DNA of 64,000 nucleotides from Flavobacterium sp. GSB-24 (GCF_027924665.1 NZ_AP027043.1:620001-684000), one strand, 5' to 3'. Shown: positions 16,471-26,920, counted from the stretch's first letter. Notes: generated by a model from the letters alone, not told the origin. Numbers and translations: made by a program.

Positions 16471-19233
16471 TTAAATTTTTTCTTCGAATGGAATAGCTAT
16501 ATCAAAAATCTCACTTAACAAATTCGCAATTTCATCTAAATAAGAATTGAGTATTTCTGATGTCACAATAGCTTTTAAATCTTTATCTTCTTTAAATCCG
16601 AAAGGTAAAAAACCAGATTTGAGATTTTTAAAAGAAATAATCCCGACTTCGATCGGAAGCCCTCCCGCTTCTTTCTCAAACATGAAAGCGTATGCTAATA
16701 CTTGAATAATTTTATCATTTTTAAGCTCTTGTGTCAATCCATTCCATGTTTTCAGCACAACATTCGACTTCTCAACTTTTCCTGTCTTATAATCGATAAT
16801 TCTAATTTTCCCGTCACGTCGTTCGATACGGTCAACATTTCCTTTTATCAAAATAGGAAATGGAAGTTTCGGATGAACAAATTCACGCTCAAAAGTCTGC
16901 TCTAGAGCAATAATCTGAATCGCTTCATCATTTTTAACAGATTCTAATTCCATTCTTAAAAAATTAGAAACATTTCGTTTAGCAACCTCAAAAGCCAGCA
17001 AATTTCGTCCTTTTTTGATCTCTCCTTCTTTATAAACCAATTTAAACTGCTTAAGAACTTCATCATCCAATAATTTAAAGCAGTTTAAAATATCATTCTC
17101 TGAAATAAATTTACCAATAAAAGGTTCATAAAGTGCCTTTAAAGTTTCATGAATGATAGTTCCTAAAGTATTCAAAGCGATATTTTCTTCCACTTCCTCC
17201 ACTTCTCTAATCCTCAAGACTTTCTGAAAATAAAACTCAATCGGATTTCGGATGTAACTTGTTAATGCCGATGGTGAAAAACCTGTTATCGCTATTTCCT
17301 TTAAACGCTCCATTACTGATTCCGATTTAGCAACCGAAATAGGTTCGTAAGCCGTATTAGGAAGTACCGGATTATAGATATCAAACGTAAGATTATGATT
17401 TCTCTGTTTTTCAACTTCTAACTGTGTAATGAAACGACTTCTTTCACCAGCATCTAAACCATCATTTTCAGTATTATAAATGAGATATATGTTCTTAGCT
17501 CTCTGTAATAAATGATAAAAATGGTAGGTGTAGATCGCATCTTTCTCCTTAAAAGTCGGCAGCCCTAATTCTCGTTTTACATCATACGGAATAAATGAAT
17601 TCTGAGATTTTCCTGCTGGAAATTTTCCTTCATTCATTGATGTTATAATAACTGTTTCAAAATCTAAAACACGGCTTTCTAAAACTCCCATAATCTGCAA
17701 ACCTCTTAAAGGCTCACCTTCAAAAGATACTTCTGCTAAATCTATAATCTGTTTGTAAATGGCGTGAAGCGTATCTATATTATCGATATGATGATGTTTG
17801 GAGTAGTAATTTATTAGTTTATTTATGACTTTAAAAACTCCGTAAACAAATGCTTTTGCAATTTTCTCCTGTTCATTATCATTACTAAAATGTTCTTTTA
17901 TAACGATTAACAATGCCGAAATATTCTTTAAAACTGTAACAGAACCTTTTTCCCATTTTTCAAACAACAAATTAAAAAAATGAGAAGGACTTGGATGAAG
18001 TTCTAAAATTTTATGATGCGTAATAAAAGTATAATTATTCTCTTTGATAATTTTTACCAACATTTGAGCATTTGCATAAGGCTCTACTAATGGATGTGTT
18101 AAAACATCCAATACATCTTTATAATAAAAAACATAATTGCCTCCTTTACGCGAAAGTGCATTAGTATGCATTTTAAACAACTTGGCAACTAAAATTTGAG
18201 ATGGATTATTTTTACCCGAATATCCCATGGTAATGTTTAAAAATCCAACAGAAGAAGGGAGTGAATATAAAACTGGAATCAATAAATTTTCCTCGCCTAG
18301 CACAACCGCTACTTTGTCCAAAGACGCCGCAGGATCGTTGTTTATTAAATCTTCAATTATACTTCCTGTTAATTTTGCCTGCCCTATAGTTTTAGGAGTT
18401 CCAATAATCTGGATATTTTTTGATTGCGAAAAATCATCCACAATCCATTCAAAAATATTTGATTTGTAATGTTTCCAACTTTCTTTAAAACGTCTTAAAA
18501 AAAGTCCCGCATCATGATATGGATCATTGAGAAAAGTTTGATCGGCATCCCAATAAATTTTAGCCTGACCTAAAGCTAATAAATGCTGTACAATTTTTTC
18601 TTCAGCAGCATTGAGAGCATTAAATCCTGCGAAAATAAAAATTCGATTACCGATAGTATTTGAAAAATGATTCAAATTATTGACCGCTTCTCTATAAACT
18701 AGTCCCTGGTACCCAATAGATTTAAACAACAAATGATTATAAAGCGAATCATAATACAAAGGAAGAAGCTTCCAGAAATCAATGTAATTTTCTAGAAGTT
18801 TTGTTTTTTGATCCACTTCTAATCCCCATTTTTTTATGTCCTCAATATCTTTTAAGTAAGACAAAACATGTGAAGGATCTAAGAGATATCGATCAATTTC
18901 ATTAAAGTCTTGAAGGAGCGTTTTCGCCCAATTTGCAAACAACTCAAATGACTGCTGATTCTTTTTTTCTGTAACCGATAAATAAACCTCATAAAATTCA
19001 AATAAAAGTTCAATTGAATCAACAGAGCGAATTGAAGCGACATCTTGTACAAAATCTTCAATACTTGTAATTTCAGGTGCAATTATAGTTTTATCAGTTT
19101 CTTTTTTAAGAGCATCAATCAAAAAAACTTTAGCTCTTTTATTTGGAAGAATTATAGTTATTTCTGAAAGTTTCAGTGCGTAATCTTGAATTACAACACC
19201 AGCTATTTTTTGAAGAAAAGAAGTATTTATCAT
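16471..19233 (-). CDS. addB: AddB-type nuclease subunit (PD-(D/E)XK family)
   Basis: This is the second subunit of the AddAB helicase-nuclease that resects double-strand ends for RecA-dependent repair. The protein has about 920 residues. The N-terminus carries I-I-L-P-N-K-R-A-K-V-F, the degenerate helicase opening typical of AddB. The C-terminal RecB-like nuclease holds G-N-V-D-R-I-E-R-R-D-G-K-I-R-I-I-D-Y-K-T-G-K, with the D and D-Y-K catalytic residues. The ATG at 19233 is chosen because upstream codons lie inside the ompA terminator. The partner addA (22150-25308) is on the same strand but separated by ompA and kbl. Bacteroidota AddB proteins are highly divergent, hence the motif-based call. 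Confidence 0.85.
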   Translation of the reverse strand: MINTSFLQKIAGVVIQDYALKLSEITIILPNKRAKVFLIDALKKETDKTIIAPEITSIEDFVQDVASIRSVDSIELLFEFYEVYLSVTEKKNQQSFELFANWAKTLLQDFNEIDRYLLDPSHVLSYLKDIEDIKKWGLEVDQKTKLLENYIDFWKLLPLYYDSLYNHLLFKSIGYQGLVYREAVNNLNHFSNTIGNRIFIFAGFNALNAAEEKIVQHLLALGQAKIYWDADQTFLNDPYHDAGLFLRRFKESWKHYKSNIFEWIVDDFSQSKNIQIIGTPKTIGQAKLTGSIIEDLINNDPAASLDKVAVVLGEENLLIPVLYSLPSSVGFLNITMGYSGKNNPSQILVAKLFKMHTNALSRKGGNYVFYYKDVLDVLTHPLVEPYANAQMLVKIIKENNYTFITHHKILELHPSPSHFFNLLFEKWEKGSVTVLKNISALLIVIKEHFSNDNEQEKIAKAFVYGVFKVINKLINYYSKHHHIDNIDTLHAIYKQIIDLAEVSFEGEPLRGLQIMGVLESRVLDFETVIITSMNEGKFPAGKSQNSFIPYDVKRELGLPTFKEKDAIYTYHFYHLLQRAKNIYLIYNTENDGLDAGERSRFITQLEVEKQRNHNLTFDIYNPVLPNTAYEPISVAKSESVMERLKEIAITGFSPSALTSYIRNPIEFYFQKVLRIREVEEVEENIALNTLGTIIHETLKALYEPFIGKFISENDILNCFKLLDDEVLKQFKLVYKEGEIKKGRNLLAFEVAKRNVSNFLRMELESVKNDEAIQIIALEQTFEREFVHPKLPFPILIKGNVDRIERRDGKIRIIDYKTGKVEKSNVVLKTWNGLTQELKNDKIIQVLAYAFMFEKEAGGLPIEVGIISFKNLKSGFLPFGFKEDKDLKAIVTSEILNSYLDEIANLLSEIFDIAIPFEEKI

Positions 19234-19242
19234 AGTATAAAA

Positions 19243-19275
19243 ATAAAAAAAGCCATTCAATTAAGAATGGCTTTT
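19243..19275 (-). terminator. Terminator of the ompA-like gene
   Basis: The stem AGCCATTC / GAATGGCT with a 6-base loop has A and T runs on its flanks. It reads in the minus direction just after the OmpA-family gene. Confidence 0.85.
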
Positions 19276-19296
19276 CCTTTTTATTTAGAAAGTAAA

Positions 19297-20760
19297 TTAG
19301 ATTTTACCTTGGTATTTAGAACCAATGTGTCTAATTTCTGTTCTTCTGTTTTGAGCTTTACCTGCAGCAGTTTTGTTACTTGCAACTGGTTGGCTAGAAC
19401 CAAATCCTTTAGACTCTAAGTTCTCTGGATTAACACCTCTTTGGATTAAAGCGTTTAATACAGCAGCAGCTCTGTCTTCAGATAATTTTTGGTTGATTTT
19501 TGCAGAACCTGTACTATCTGTGTGTCCTTCAATAGAGAATTTCGCGTTTGGATAGTTTTTAAGGATTTCTTTAATAGCATCTAATCTAGCTGGAGTTTCT
19601 TTGTCACCAGTTTTGAAAGTAGCTTTTCCTGAGTTGAAGTAGATTGCTCTAGCTTGAACTTTAAGATCTTCTAATGCTTCAGAAGTTACTTCTGGACATC
19701 CTCTGTTACTAGCAGGACCATAAACTGTTGGACAGTCATCATCTTTATCAGCAACACCATCTTTGTCAGCATCTAAGAATGGGCAACCACCGTTTTCTTT
19801 AGGACCAGCAACTGTAGGACATTTGTCATCTTTATCAGCGATTCCGTCTCCGTCAGTATCAGGACAACCTTTTAAAGCAGCTAAACCAGCAACATCTGGA
19901 CAAGCATCATCTTTATCAGCAATTCCATCTCCGTCAGTATCAGGACATCCGTTTAATGCAGCTAAACCAAATACATCTGGACAAGCGTCAGAAGCATCAA
20001 CGATTCCGTCTCCGTCAGTATCAGGACATCCGTTGAATTGTTTTAAACCAGCAACATCTGGACAAGCATCGTCTTTGTCATAGATTCCGTCTCCGTCAGT
20101 ATCTTTACCTCCAAATTTGAAAACTAAACCTGCAGTGTGTTGGAAGTGAGATACCGCATCTGGAGTTCCAGAAGCATCAACTCTATCTCCACTAACAGCC
20201 CATTTGTATCTTGTAGCAAGTTCAAGACCAATAGCATCTGTAAACCAGAAAGTTAAACCAGCACCTGGATTAACTGTTCCAAAGCTGCTATCTCCGAAGA
20301 AAGTGTAACCTCCACCAACAGATAACGAAGGATCAATTACTTTAGATTTGATTAATTCTTGGAAGCTGTATTTGATAGTAGCATCAATTCCGTAGTACAT
20401 CAAATCACCTGGATTAGATACAACATTACCTCTACTATCATGCCCTGGAGCAGTTGGAGCAAAAGTAACGAATTTATCAATTTTGTTTACAGATCCTTGT
20501 AAGCCAACAGAAAATCCACTACCTACATATCTATTTACACCAATGTAAGATAGAGAAGGAAGAATATTCCAGTTGTCTTTTACTGCGAATGGCTGAGAGA
20601 AGTGTTGATCAAAAAACCCACTACCAGCTCCAGAACTAGTCCTTGTATCCACAGCATTAACCCCGAAAGAGATCGCCCATGGATTGTTACTGTCTTGTGC
20701 GTGAGAACTTAAACCCATCGCCATCAATACAGCAACTAAAAGTTTGTTAAGATGTTTCAT
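19297..20760 (-). CDS. OmpA-family outer membrane protein with thrombospondin type 3 repeats
   Basis: This 487-residue structural protein links the outer membrane to peptidoglycan. It has a signal peptide ([22 protein letters not shown]) and a beta-barrel of about 190 residues. Five or six calcium-binding TSP3 repeats follow (D-T-D-G-D-G-I-x-D-x-x-D-x-C-P), as does a C-terminal OmpA domain with the peptidoglycan motif [11 protein letters not shown] and N-Q-K-L-S-x-x-R-A-A-A-V. This layout is typical of major flavobacterial OmpA proteins. A consensus promoter (20798-20827) suggests high expression, and a hairpin terminator follows. Confidence 0.94.
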   Translation of the reverse strand: MKHLNKLLVAVLMAMGLSSHAQDSNNPWAISFGVNAVDTRTSSGAGSGFFDQHFSQPFAVKDNWNILPSLSYIGVNRYVGSGFSVGLQGSVNKIDKFVTFAPTAPGHDSRGNVVSNPGDLMYYGIDATIKYSFQELIKSKVIDPSLSVGGGYTFFGDSSFGTVNPGAGLTFWFTDAIGLELATRYKWAVSGDRVDASGTPDAVSHFQHTAGLVFKFGGKDTDGDGIYDKDDACPDVAGLKQFNGCPDTDGDGIVDASDACPDVFGLAALNGCPDTDGDGIADKDDACPDVAGLAALKGCPDTDGDGIADKDDKCPTVAGPKENGGCPFLDADKDGVADKDDDCPTVYGPASNRGCPEVTSEALEDLKVQARAIYFNSGKATFKTGDKETPARLDAIKEILKNYPNAKFSIEGHTDSTGSAKINQKLSEDRAAAVLNALIQRGVNPENLESKGFGSSQPVASNKTAAGKAQNRRTEIRHIGSKYQGKI

Positions 20761-20797
20761 ACTTAATTTTTTTAATTACAATTTAGTTAATTACAAG

Positions 20798-20827
20798 CAA
20801 AAGTAACACCAAATTTTTTAAATACAA
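20798..20827 (-). promoter_or_regulatory. Strong promoter of the ompA-like gene
   Basis: On the minus strand TTG (20827-20825), exactly 19 bases, then TACTTTTG (20805-20798). This is a full match to the Bacteroidota consensus. The leader is about 37 bases. Confidence 0.75.
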
Positions 20828-20873
20828 AATGAAATGTTAAAAAAAACCTACAAAAATTTGACCAAAGTGGTAA

Positions 20874-22067
20874 TTATATAACTTTTAACATTTTACCGAC
20901 AACTGTGAACGCATTTATAGCCTTATCCAAGTGTTCTTTTTCATGCGCTGCAGACAGTTGTACGCGTATTCTAGCCTTTTCTTTAGGAACAACAGGAAAG
21001 AAAAAACCAATAACATAAATTCCTTGCTTTAAAAGTTCATTTGCCATCGTTTGTGACAATTTTGCATCGTATAACATTACTGGAACAATAGCAGAATCTC
21101 CATCGATAATATCAAAACCCGCTTTTTTCATACCTTCTTTAAAATAGTTAGTATTCCATTCTAGTTTATCGCGAAGCGTTGTATCTTTTTCTAATAATTC
21201 AAAAACTTTTATTGAAGCTCCAACAATTGCTGGTGCTAAAGAATTTGAAAACAAATAAGGTCTCGATCTTTGGCGCAGTAATTCAATGATTTCTTTCTTA
21301 GCCGTTGTATATCCGCCCATTGCACCACCTAAGGCTTTTCCAAGTGTTCCTGTGATAATATCAACTCTACCCATCACTCCTTTTGCTTCAAGCGTCCCTT
21401 TTCCTGTAGCACCAATAAATCCGGCTGCATGGCATTCATCAACCATAACCATCGCATCATATTTATCTGCTAAATCACAAATTTTATCTAAAGGCGCAAC
21501 TAAACCGTCCATAGAGAACACACCATCTGTCACAATAAGTTTAAAACGAGCACCAGCTTGGTTAGCTTTAATTAGCTGTTGCTCTAAATCTTCCATATTG
21601 TTATTTTCATAACGGTAACGTGCTGCTTTACAAAGACGAACACCATCAATAATAGAAGCGTGATTCAAGCTGTCAGAAATAATTGCATCATTTTCACCAA
21701 GTAAAGGCTCGAAAACACCTCCATTTGCATCGAATGCAGCTGCATATAAAATAGTATCTTCTGTACCATAAAAATCAGCAATCTTTTTTTCTAAAGTCTT
21801 ATGAATATCTTGCGTCCCACAGATAAAACGAACAGATGACATTCCGAAACCATGAGTATCCATCGCATCTTTCGCAGCCTGCACAACTTCTGGATGAGAC
21901 GAAAGTCCCAAATAGTTATTGGCACAAAAATTTAAAACTGTTTCTCCTGTTGAAATTTTAATTTCAGCACCTTGAGGAGATGTAATGATTCTCTCCTTTT
22001 TAAAAATTCCATTTTCTTCGATTGTCTGCAGCTCGCTTTGCAGATGCTCTTTAATTTTACCGTACAT
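20874..22067 (-). CDS. kbl: Glycine C-acetyltransferase (2-amino-3-ketobutyrate CoA ligase)
   Basis: This PLP enzyme of threonine catabolism cleaves 2-amino-3-ketobutyrate with CoA to give glycine and acetyl-CoA. The 397 residues match the usual length. The alpha-oxoamine synthase markers are [23 protein letters not shown], the P-L-P-binding [10 protein letters not shown], and the Schiff-base lysine in [15 protein letters not shown] is favoured over the related BioF/ALAS because of the [14 protein letters not shown] region. It stands alone between ompA and addA. Confidence 0.93.
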   Translation of the reverse strand: MYGKIKEHLQSELQTIEENGIFKKERIITSPQGAEIKISTGETVLNFCANNYLGLSSHPEVVQAAKDAMDTHGFGMSSVRFICGTQDIHKTLEKKIADFYGTEDTILYAAAFDANGGVFEPLLGENDAIISDSLNHASIIDGVRLCKAARYRYENNNMEDLEQQLIKANQAGARFKLIVTDGVFSMDGLVAPLDKICDLADKYDAMVMVDECHAAGFIGATGKGTLEAKGVMGRVDIITGTLGKALGGAMGGYTTAKKEIIELLRQRSRPYLFSNSLAPAIVGASIKVFELLEKDTTLRDKLEWNTNYFKEGMKKAGFDIIDGDSAIVPVMLYDAKLSQTMANELLKQGIYVIGFFFPVVPKEKARIRVQLSAAHEKEHLDKAINAFTVVGKMLKVI

Positions 22068-22149
22068 TTTTTATATATTTAAAACGTTAAAAATTAACAA
22101 CTTAACAAAATTAAAGCTTCGTTATTTCTTTAACATCTGATTAATTTTT

Positions 22150-25100
22150 TCACAAATTTACCACTTCAATTTCCGAACCAATATATACCAATGCTTTTTT
22201 TAACACTTTGTATCCTAAATCTTCAATTGCATCCTGATATTCTTGAATTTGATTTTGATATTTCGCATTAACTGCGCCCGTTTTATAATCCAAAAGATAA
22301 GCTTCTTTATTCTCTAAAAATACAATACGATCTGGTTTTAAAATTCTTCCTTCTTTTTGAACAATGGTCTGCTCATTCAAAACAGTATCATTTCCATTAA
22401 AACAAATGGATAATTCAGGATGATTTACAATTTCTCTTAAAGTCTGTAATACTTGCTCGACTTGATCAAAAGTAATTAACCCATTTTCGAGTGATTTTGT
22501 TACCGCCAGATCAATGTCTGATTTATCTTTAACAAAAGCCAAAATCTCATGGACAATATTTCCATACGAAATCGCCTCTTGTTGATGCGTTCCCCACATT
22601 AAAGCTTCACGCTGGGCAATTTTAATATTTTTAGGATTTAAAACTTCTTTTACAACTGGAATCGATTTTACTAAATCAACCGTTTTTGTGTTTTTTGAAA
22701 GTCTTAATTTATTCCCAAATTCATAATTCAGTTTCTCTTCATCATAAATCCCTTCATTAATTAAATACTTAATAAAGAATGAAGCCATATTATTTGGATA
22801 TTCACCGTCATTTTTTGCTTTCAGCGATTGAGAAATCACATACAATTGTTCTTCAGCACGAGTTAACGCAACGTACAAAACATTGATATTGTCCAATAAT
22901 TCTTCTTGCTTTTTCAAGTTGAAAACTGCAGAAGCACTTTCACCAAAACTCTCCACAACACTACTGTTGTCAACTAGTGCTTTTGGGACACCAAGATCAA
23001 TCTCTTCTGTATCGAGCCATAATTTATCTTTTGGTTTACGATTATAATCTTCATCAGCAAAAGGCATAATTACCACTGGAAATTCCAAACCTTTCGATTT
23101 ATGAATTGTCATAATACGAACCGCATTATTTCCTTCCGGCGACGGAATACTAAATTTCTCTGCATTCTTATCCCAGAAAACTAAAAAATCTGCGACTCCG
23201 GATTGATTTCGAATATCACGCTCTAAAACAATATCCAGAAAAAACTGAACATAAGCATTTCCTTCTGAAGGAAGAATAAATTTAGAAATGATAATTTCAA
23301 CCGCCTCGTAAAGAGATTTTTTTCGCACATCTTCAAAAGAAAAAGAAACATCAAAAGTTAAAAGCCATTCTTCAAATTCTTTCTCAAATCTATAACTCAT
23401 TCCTTTAGCTATAAAATCATGAACTGGCATTGCCAAATCTTTAGTTGAAGCCAAGAAATGAAGAAAATTAGCTTTTGATTCTAAATTTGCACTATTATTC
23501 AAATATCGAAGTAAATGAACTATCAAGCGAACTTCTGCCGCATTTTGTATCATCAAAGTTTCTGAAGACAAAAGCGGAATTCCTTGTTCGGTTAAATAAT
23601 TAGCAACTGCAATTCCCTGATCTCTTTTTCGGGTCAGAATTACAATATCTTTATATTCAAAACCTTGTTTTACCACTTCTTGAATGGTATTTAAAGTCGC
23701 TAAGACATACAAATCAGATTTCTCTACAGCTTCTTCATCATCAGCAAAATCATTTTTATCAACGACCGGTAGAAATGAAATATTGACGTAACCTCCGTTT
23801 TTTGAATTTACATTCTGAAAACTATGATTTTCGTATAAATCTTTATAATCTTCGTTTGAAAATTCAGCCGAGATCAATTTAAAAAACGCATTATTAAATT
23901 CAATAACTTCGCTGTAGCTTCGATAATTGGTATTTAAATGCTTAATTGCCTTATCTGGGTTATTGAACGGATTTACATCTTTACTCAATTCAATAAACTG
24001 CTCTGCTTTACCGCCGCGCCAGCGATAAATCGACTGTTTAGGATCGCCAACAATCATCAATGTTCCTTTATTTCCCAAATCATCTAGACCAGAAAGCGAA
24101 TTATCAATTAACGGAATTAAATTCTGCCACTGCATTTCAGAAGTATCTTGAAATTCATCAATAAAAAAATGACGATAGCGTTCTCCTAAACGTTCGTAAA
24201 TGAATGGCGCGGGCTGATTCTGAATTTCGCGGTGAATAATGGCATTGAATTCTGAAATAGACAAGATATTTTGCTCAGATTGAATTTTAGCCAATTCATT
24301 ACTTACAGTGTTAAGAAGCGAAAGCGGTGTGATATTTTTCAAAAAGGCTTTGTAAAAATCCCTTTTCTCAAAGTTTTTATATACCTCCTTCAAAATTTGA
24401 AGCAGCTCTGGAATAATATTTTCTATTAACGCTCTGTCTTTTGCAGTTTTATTAATCGCAATATCATCAAACTCATGAAAAGTTTTATTTTTAGGATTGA
24501 ATTTTCCGTCTCGAATACTTTCTAGATGATTAGGAAAAGTTCCTCGAGAAAATGATTTTGGATCAATTCCGTTTTTATCAATTAACTCAATTGCTTTAGA
24601 AGCTAGTTCTGCATTCTTAGATTCTAATTCTTTGCAAAGTGCCTGCATTTTTTGTTTAATCTCAACGAACTCTTCGATTGTTTTGTCTTGAAAATACAGA
24701 ATCTCATTTCGGTTATTTTCATTTAAAACCAATCTCCCTGTATCCAAAATTTCACGCGATACATCCCAGCTTTTATCATCATCGGTTTTTTCCATTGTAA
24801 AATCGATGAGTAACTTGGTCAACGTTTCATCTTCCCCAGCTTGAGCAATAATTGCATCAACCGCTTCTACCAATAAATTTTCGGTATCCAGCGTCACTTC
24901 AAAAGCCATAGGAAGATTTAAGTCATGCGCAAAAGCACGGATAACTTTATGCGTAAATTTATCAATGGTAGAAATATCAAAAGCTGCATAATTATGAATT
25001 AAGTGCTTTATGATTTGCTGCGATTTGGTTTTAATTTTAATAATTGAAAGTCCAGTTTCACGCGAAAGATCTTCCATTAAATCAGCTGCCTTTGGAGACG

Positions 25101-25308
25101 GATCGTCTTTTGCAAATTCAGACAAACTTCCAACAATACGGCTTTTCATTTCATGAACCGCTTTATTGGTGAATGTTATCGCTAGAATATTTCGATATGC
25201 ATCGTTTTTTGGAGAGGAAAGAATAATTTTGAGATATTCTTTAACCAATGTATATGTCTTTCCTGATCCCGCAGAAGCATCATAAATGGAGAAAGACGGA
25301 CTTTGCAT
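22150..25308 (-). CDS. addA: AddA-type helicase-nuclease (UvrD/RecB family)
   Basis: This is the motor and nuclease subunit of the AddAB recombination complex. Helicase motifs run in order: Walker A D-A-S-A-G-S-G-K-T-Y-T, motif Ia I-L-A-I-T-F-T-N-K-A, motif II F-I-D-E-F-Q-D-T-S, motif III L-M-I-V-G-D-P-K-Q-S-I-Y-R-W-R-G, motif V V-R-I-M-T-I-H-K-S-K-G-L-E-F-P, and motif VI N-V-L-Y-V-A-L-T-R-A-E-E. The C-terminus has the RecB nuclease motif L-L-D-Y-K-T-G-A. The 1052-residue length fits Bacteroidota AddA. It is not adjacent to addB; ompA and kbl intervene. Confidence 0.93.
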   Translation of the reverse strand: MQSPSFSIYDASAGSGKTYTLVKEYLKIILSSPKNDAYRNILAITFTNKAVHEMKSRIVGSLSEFAKDDPSPKAADLMEDLSRETGLSIIKIKTKSQQIIKHLIHNYAAFDISTIDKFTHKVIRAFAHDLNLPMAFEVTLDTENLLVEAVDAIIAQAGEDETLTKLLIDFTMEKTDDDKSWDVSREILDTGRLVLNENNRNEILYFQDKTIEEFVEIKQKMQALCKELESKNAELASKAIELIDKNGIDPKSFSRGTFPNHLESIRDGKFNPKNKTFHEFDDIAINKTAKDRALIENIIPELLQILKEVYKNFEKRDFYKAFLKNITPLSLLNTVSNELAKIQSEQNILSISEFNAIIHREIQNQPAPFIYERLGERYRHFFIDEFQDTSEMQWQNLIPLIDNSLSGLDDLGNKGTLMIVGDPKQSIYRWRGGKAEQFIELSKDVNPFNNPDKAIKHLNTNYRSYSEVIEFNNAFFKLISAEFSNEDYKDLYENHSFQNVNSKNGGYVNISFLPVVDKNDFADDEEAVEKSDLYVLATLNTIQEVVKQGFEYKDIVILTRKRDQGIAVANYLTEQGIPLLSSETLMIQNAAEVRLIVHLLRYLNNSANLESKANFLHFLASTKDLAMPVHDFIAKGMSYRFEKEFEEWLLTFDVSFSFEDVRKKSLYEAVEIIISKFILPSEGNAYVQFFLDIVLERDIRNQSGVADFLVFWDKNAEKFSIPSPEGNNAVRIMTIHKSKGLEFPVVIMPFADEDYNRKPKDKLWLDTEEIDLGVPKALVDNSSVVESFGESASAVFNLKKQEELLDNINVLYVALTRAEEQLYVISQSLKAKNDGEYPNNMASFFIKYLINEGIYDEEKLNYEFGNKLRLSKNTKTVDLVKSIPVVKEVLNPKNIKIAQREALMWGTHQQEAISYGNIVHEILAFVKDKSDIDLAVTKSLENGLITFDQVEQVLQTLREIVNHPELSICFNGNDTVLNEQTIVQKEGRILKPDRIVFLENKEAYLLDYKTGAVNAKYQNQIQEYQDAIEDLGYKVLKKALVYIGSEIEVVNL

Positions 25309-25364
25309 AAGTTTGGTTTTAGTATTGTAAAAATAGCATAATTAAATATTAAATCCCAATAATG

Positions 25365-25429
25365 AAAAATTCCAAATTCCAATTTTTGAAGCGCTAATTG
25401 CAAACAAATATTGGAATTTGGAATTTTTT
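25365..25429. repeat. AAATTCC-heptad inverted repeat between lspA and addA
   Basis: The left arm has AAATTCC twice in 7-bp register (25366-25382) and the right arm TTGGAATTTGGAATTTT (25411-25427). The two can form a 17-bp stem over a 28-base loop. It is followed by T on the right and preceded by A on the left, so it may also act as a terminator for lspA (minus). Confidence 0.75.
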
Positions 25430-25450
25430 ATATTGTATTTTTAAAAATAA

Positions 25451-26047
25451 TTAATGTTTTGGAAAAGCTCTCTTATTAAAAACCAAAAGTATACCTACTC
25501 CTGTAGAAATTGCCATATCGGCAACATTAAAAATAGCATTAAAAAAAGCAAAGTGTTTCCCGCCGAAAATTGGAAGCCAAGTTGGTAGATTTCCTTCCCA
25601 AATAGGGAAATAAAACATATCTACTACCAAACCATGAAACCAAGTTCCGTATGGAGCTGGAGAAAAAATGGTTGCTAATTTATGAGTGCTGTCATCAAAA
25701 ATAACTCCGTAAAAAACAGAATCGATAATATTTCCTGCCGCACCTGCAAAGATTAATGCAATAGCAACTATCAAATAAGTCGAATGACGTTTTTTTATGG
25801 CATCAGAAAGCCACCAGCCAATTCCGAAAACTGCAAAAATCCTGAAAACAGTTAAAATTAATTTTCCGTATTCTCCAGGTATTTTTGTTCCCCAAGCCAT
25901 ACCTTCATTTTCAATAAAATGAATTCTAAACCAATCAAAAATAACTACTTCTTCTCCAAGAATGAAATTTGTTTTGACATAGATTTTAGAAAGCTGATCA
26001 ACGATTAAAACTAAAAATATAAGGAAATACGCTTTTCGTAATGACAT
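25451..26047 (-). CDS. lspA: Lipoprotein signal peptidase (signal peptidase II)
   Basis: This inner-membrane aspartic protease removes signal peptides from prolipoproteins. The 198-residue protein has four membrane helices and the diagnostic boxes: D-Q-L-S-K near the N-terminus, F-I-E-N-E-G-M-A-W-G, A-A-G-N-I-I-D-S-V-F-Y-G-V-I-F-D (first catalytic aspartate), and F-N-V-A-D-M-A-I-S-T-G (second catalytic aspartate). It is slightly longer than the proteobacterial enzyme because of a loop of about 30 residues after the first catalytic aspartate, common in Bacteroidota. It is downstream of a small basic-protein gene. Confidence 0.95.
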   Translation of the reverse strand: MSLRKAYFLIFLVLIVDQLSKIYVKTNFILGEEVVIFDWFRIHFIENEGMAWGTKIPGEYGKLILTVFRIFAVFGIGWWLSDAIKKRHSTYLIVAIALIFAGAAGNIIDSVFYGVIFDDSTHKLATIFSPAPYGTWFHGLVVDMFYFPIWEGNLPTWLPIFGGKHFAFFNAIFNVADMAISTGVGILLVFNKRAFPKH

Positions 26048-26085
26048 TTTATGAATTTTTGATGGGCAAAAATAACAATTAAATC

Positions 26086-26112
26086 AAAAAAAACGCTCCT
26101 AATGGAGCGTTA
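26086..26112 (-). terminator. Terminator of the small basic protein gene
   Basis: A perfect 8-bp stem, AACGCTCC / GGAGCGTT, with a 4-base loop and a run of T on the minus strand. It lies between the small gene and lspA. Confidence 0.85.
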
Positions 26113-26167
26113 ATTCTTTTCTAAGAAACTAAACAAAGTTTATCTGCTAATCTAAACCTAATAAAGT

Positions 26168-26383
26168 TTACTTTTTTACAGGAGCTTTCGCTGGAGTTTT
26201 TGGACTGTCGGAGAAAAAATCAGAAATAGATTTAAATATTCCTTTGCTCTCTTTTCCGGCAGCAAGCTTTTTAGCTTCCCCTTTTTTTACATCTGCTTTA
26301 AACTTGATACGCAGTTTTTCAAAATCTTTCATTCTGCGCTCTACATCAGAATTTACATCTTTGAATTTCAACACTTTAGCCAT
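26168..26383 (-). CDS. Small basic protein divergent from roadblock module 2
   Basis: The 71-residue protein is very rich in Lys (MAKVLKFKDVNSDVERRMKD...), with a predicted N-terminal helix, an E-S-K-G-I-F-K-S-I-S-D-F-F-S amphipathic segment, and a Pro/Ala/Lys tail (T-P-A-K-A-P-V-K-K). No family is recognised. It stands divergently opposite the roadblock pair at 26564-27334, as the 47-residue basic protein does at module 1, and shares K-G-x-F-K-x-I with it. A clean hairpin terminator supports its expression. It may be a membrane-associating adaptor, which is inference. Confidence 0.7.
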   Translation of the reverse strand: MAKVLKFKDVNSDVERRMKDFEKLRIKFKADVKKGEAKKLAAGKESKGIFKSISDFFSDSPKTPAKAPVKK

Positions 26384-26563
26384 AATGTAAGTTTTTTACA
26401 GTAAATAATTTAAATTATTAATGATTTGGTATTACAATGATACATAAATTAATTTATATTTGTTAAATAAAATTAACAGTTGTTTAGGAAAATTAGCTAT
26501 TAATTTAAAAAACAAATACCAAAATGAACTGAATTTAACATTCCTCCCAAAATCCTACAAATC

Positions 26564-26920
26564 ATGAATGAAATCACCACTATTCTAAATGACTTTCTTG
26601 TCAGCACAAAATCGACCGCAGCATTAATTTTAAACGGAAAGGGAAAATTAATCACTTCCTTAAATTTAGACTACGGAGACAGTATTGCAGCGATGAGTGC
26701 CGCAATTTTATCAATGAGCGAAAAATTTTTAATTGATTTAGAAAAAGGTTCTTTAAAACAATTATATCTAAAAAGCTCAGAAGGCGTTATCGTCGGAAAC
26801 AAAATAAGCGGCTCCAATTTTATTGTTGCTTTTTCTAAAGAAGGAAGCAACCTTGCATTGTTGATGCGCTCAACAGAAGAAGTATCTGCTGAATTAAGTA
26901 AAAATTCCCTATTGAAATAA
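26564..26920 (+). CDS. Roadblock/LC7-like protein, first gene of module 2
   Basis: The 118-residue protein shows the roadblock pattern: A-A-L-I-L-N-G-K-G-K-L-I-T-S strand pair, D-S-I-A-A-M-S-A-A-I-L-S-M-S-E-K long helix, then L-K-Q-L-Y-L-K-S-S-E-G-V-I-V-G-N-K and F-I-V-A-F-S-K-E-G-S-N-L-A-L-L-M-R-S. It is paralogous to the protein at 15187-15507, but more diverged than the second genes of the two pairs are. The second gene follows 33 bases later. A TATATTTG box lies near 26455-26462, without a clear TTG. Confidence 0.78.
   Translation: MNEITTILNDFLVSTKSTAALILNGKGKLITSLNLDYGDSIAAMSAAILSMSEKFLIDLEKGSLKQLYLKSSEGVIVGNKISGSNFIVAFSKEGSNLALLMRSTEEVSAELSKNSLLK

Noticed and set aside
19763..20083. 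Plus-strand frame opposite the TSP3 repeats of ompA
   Set aside because: It is repetitive only because the opposite strand encodes TSP3 units.
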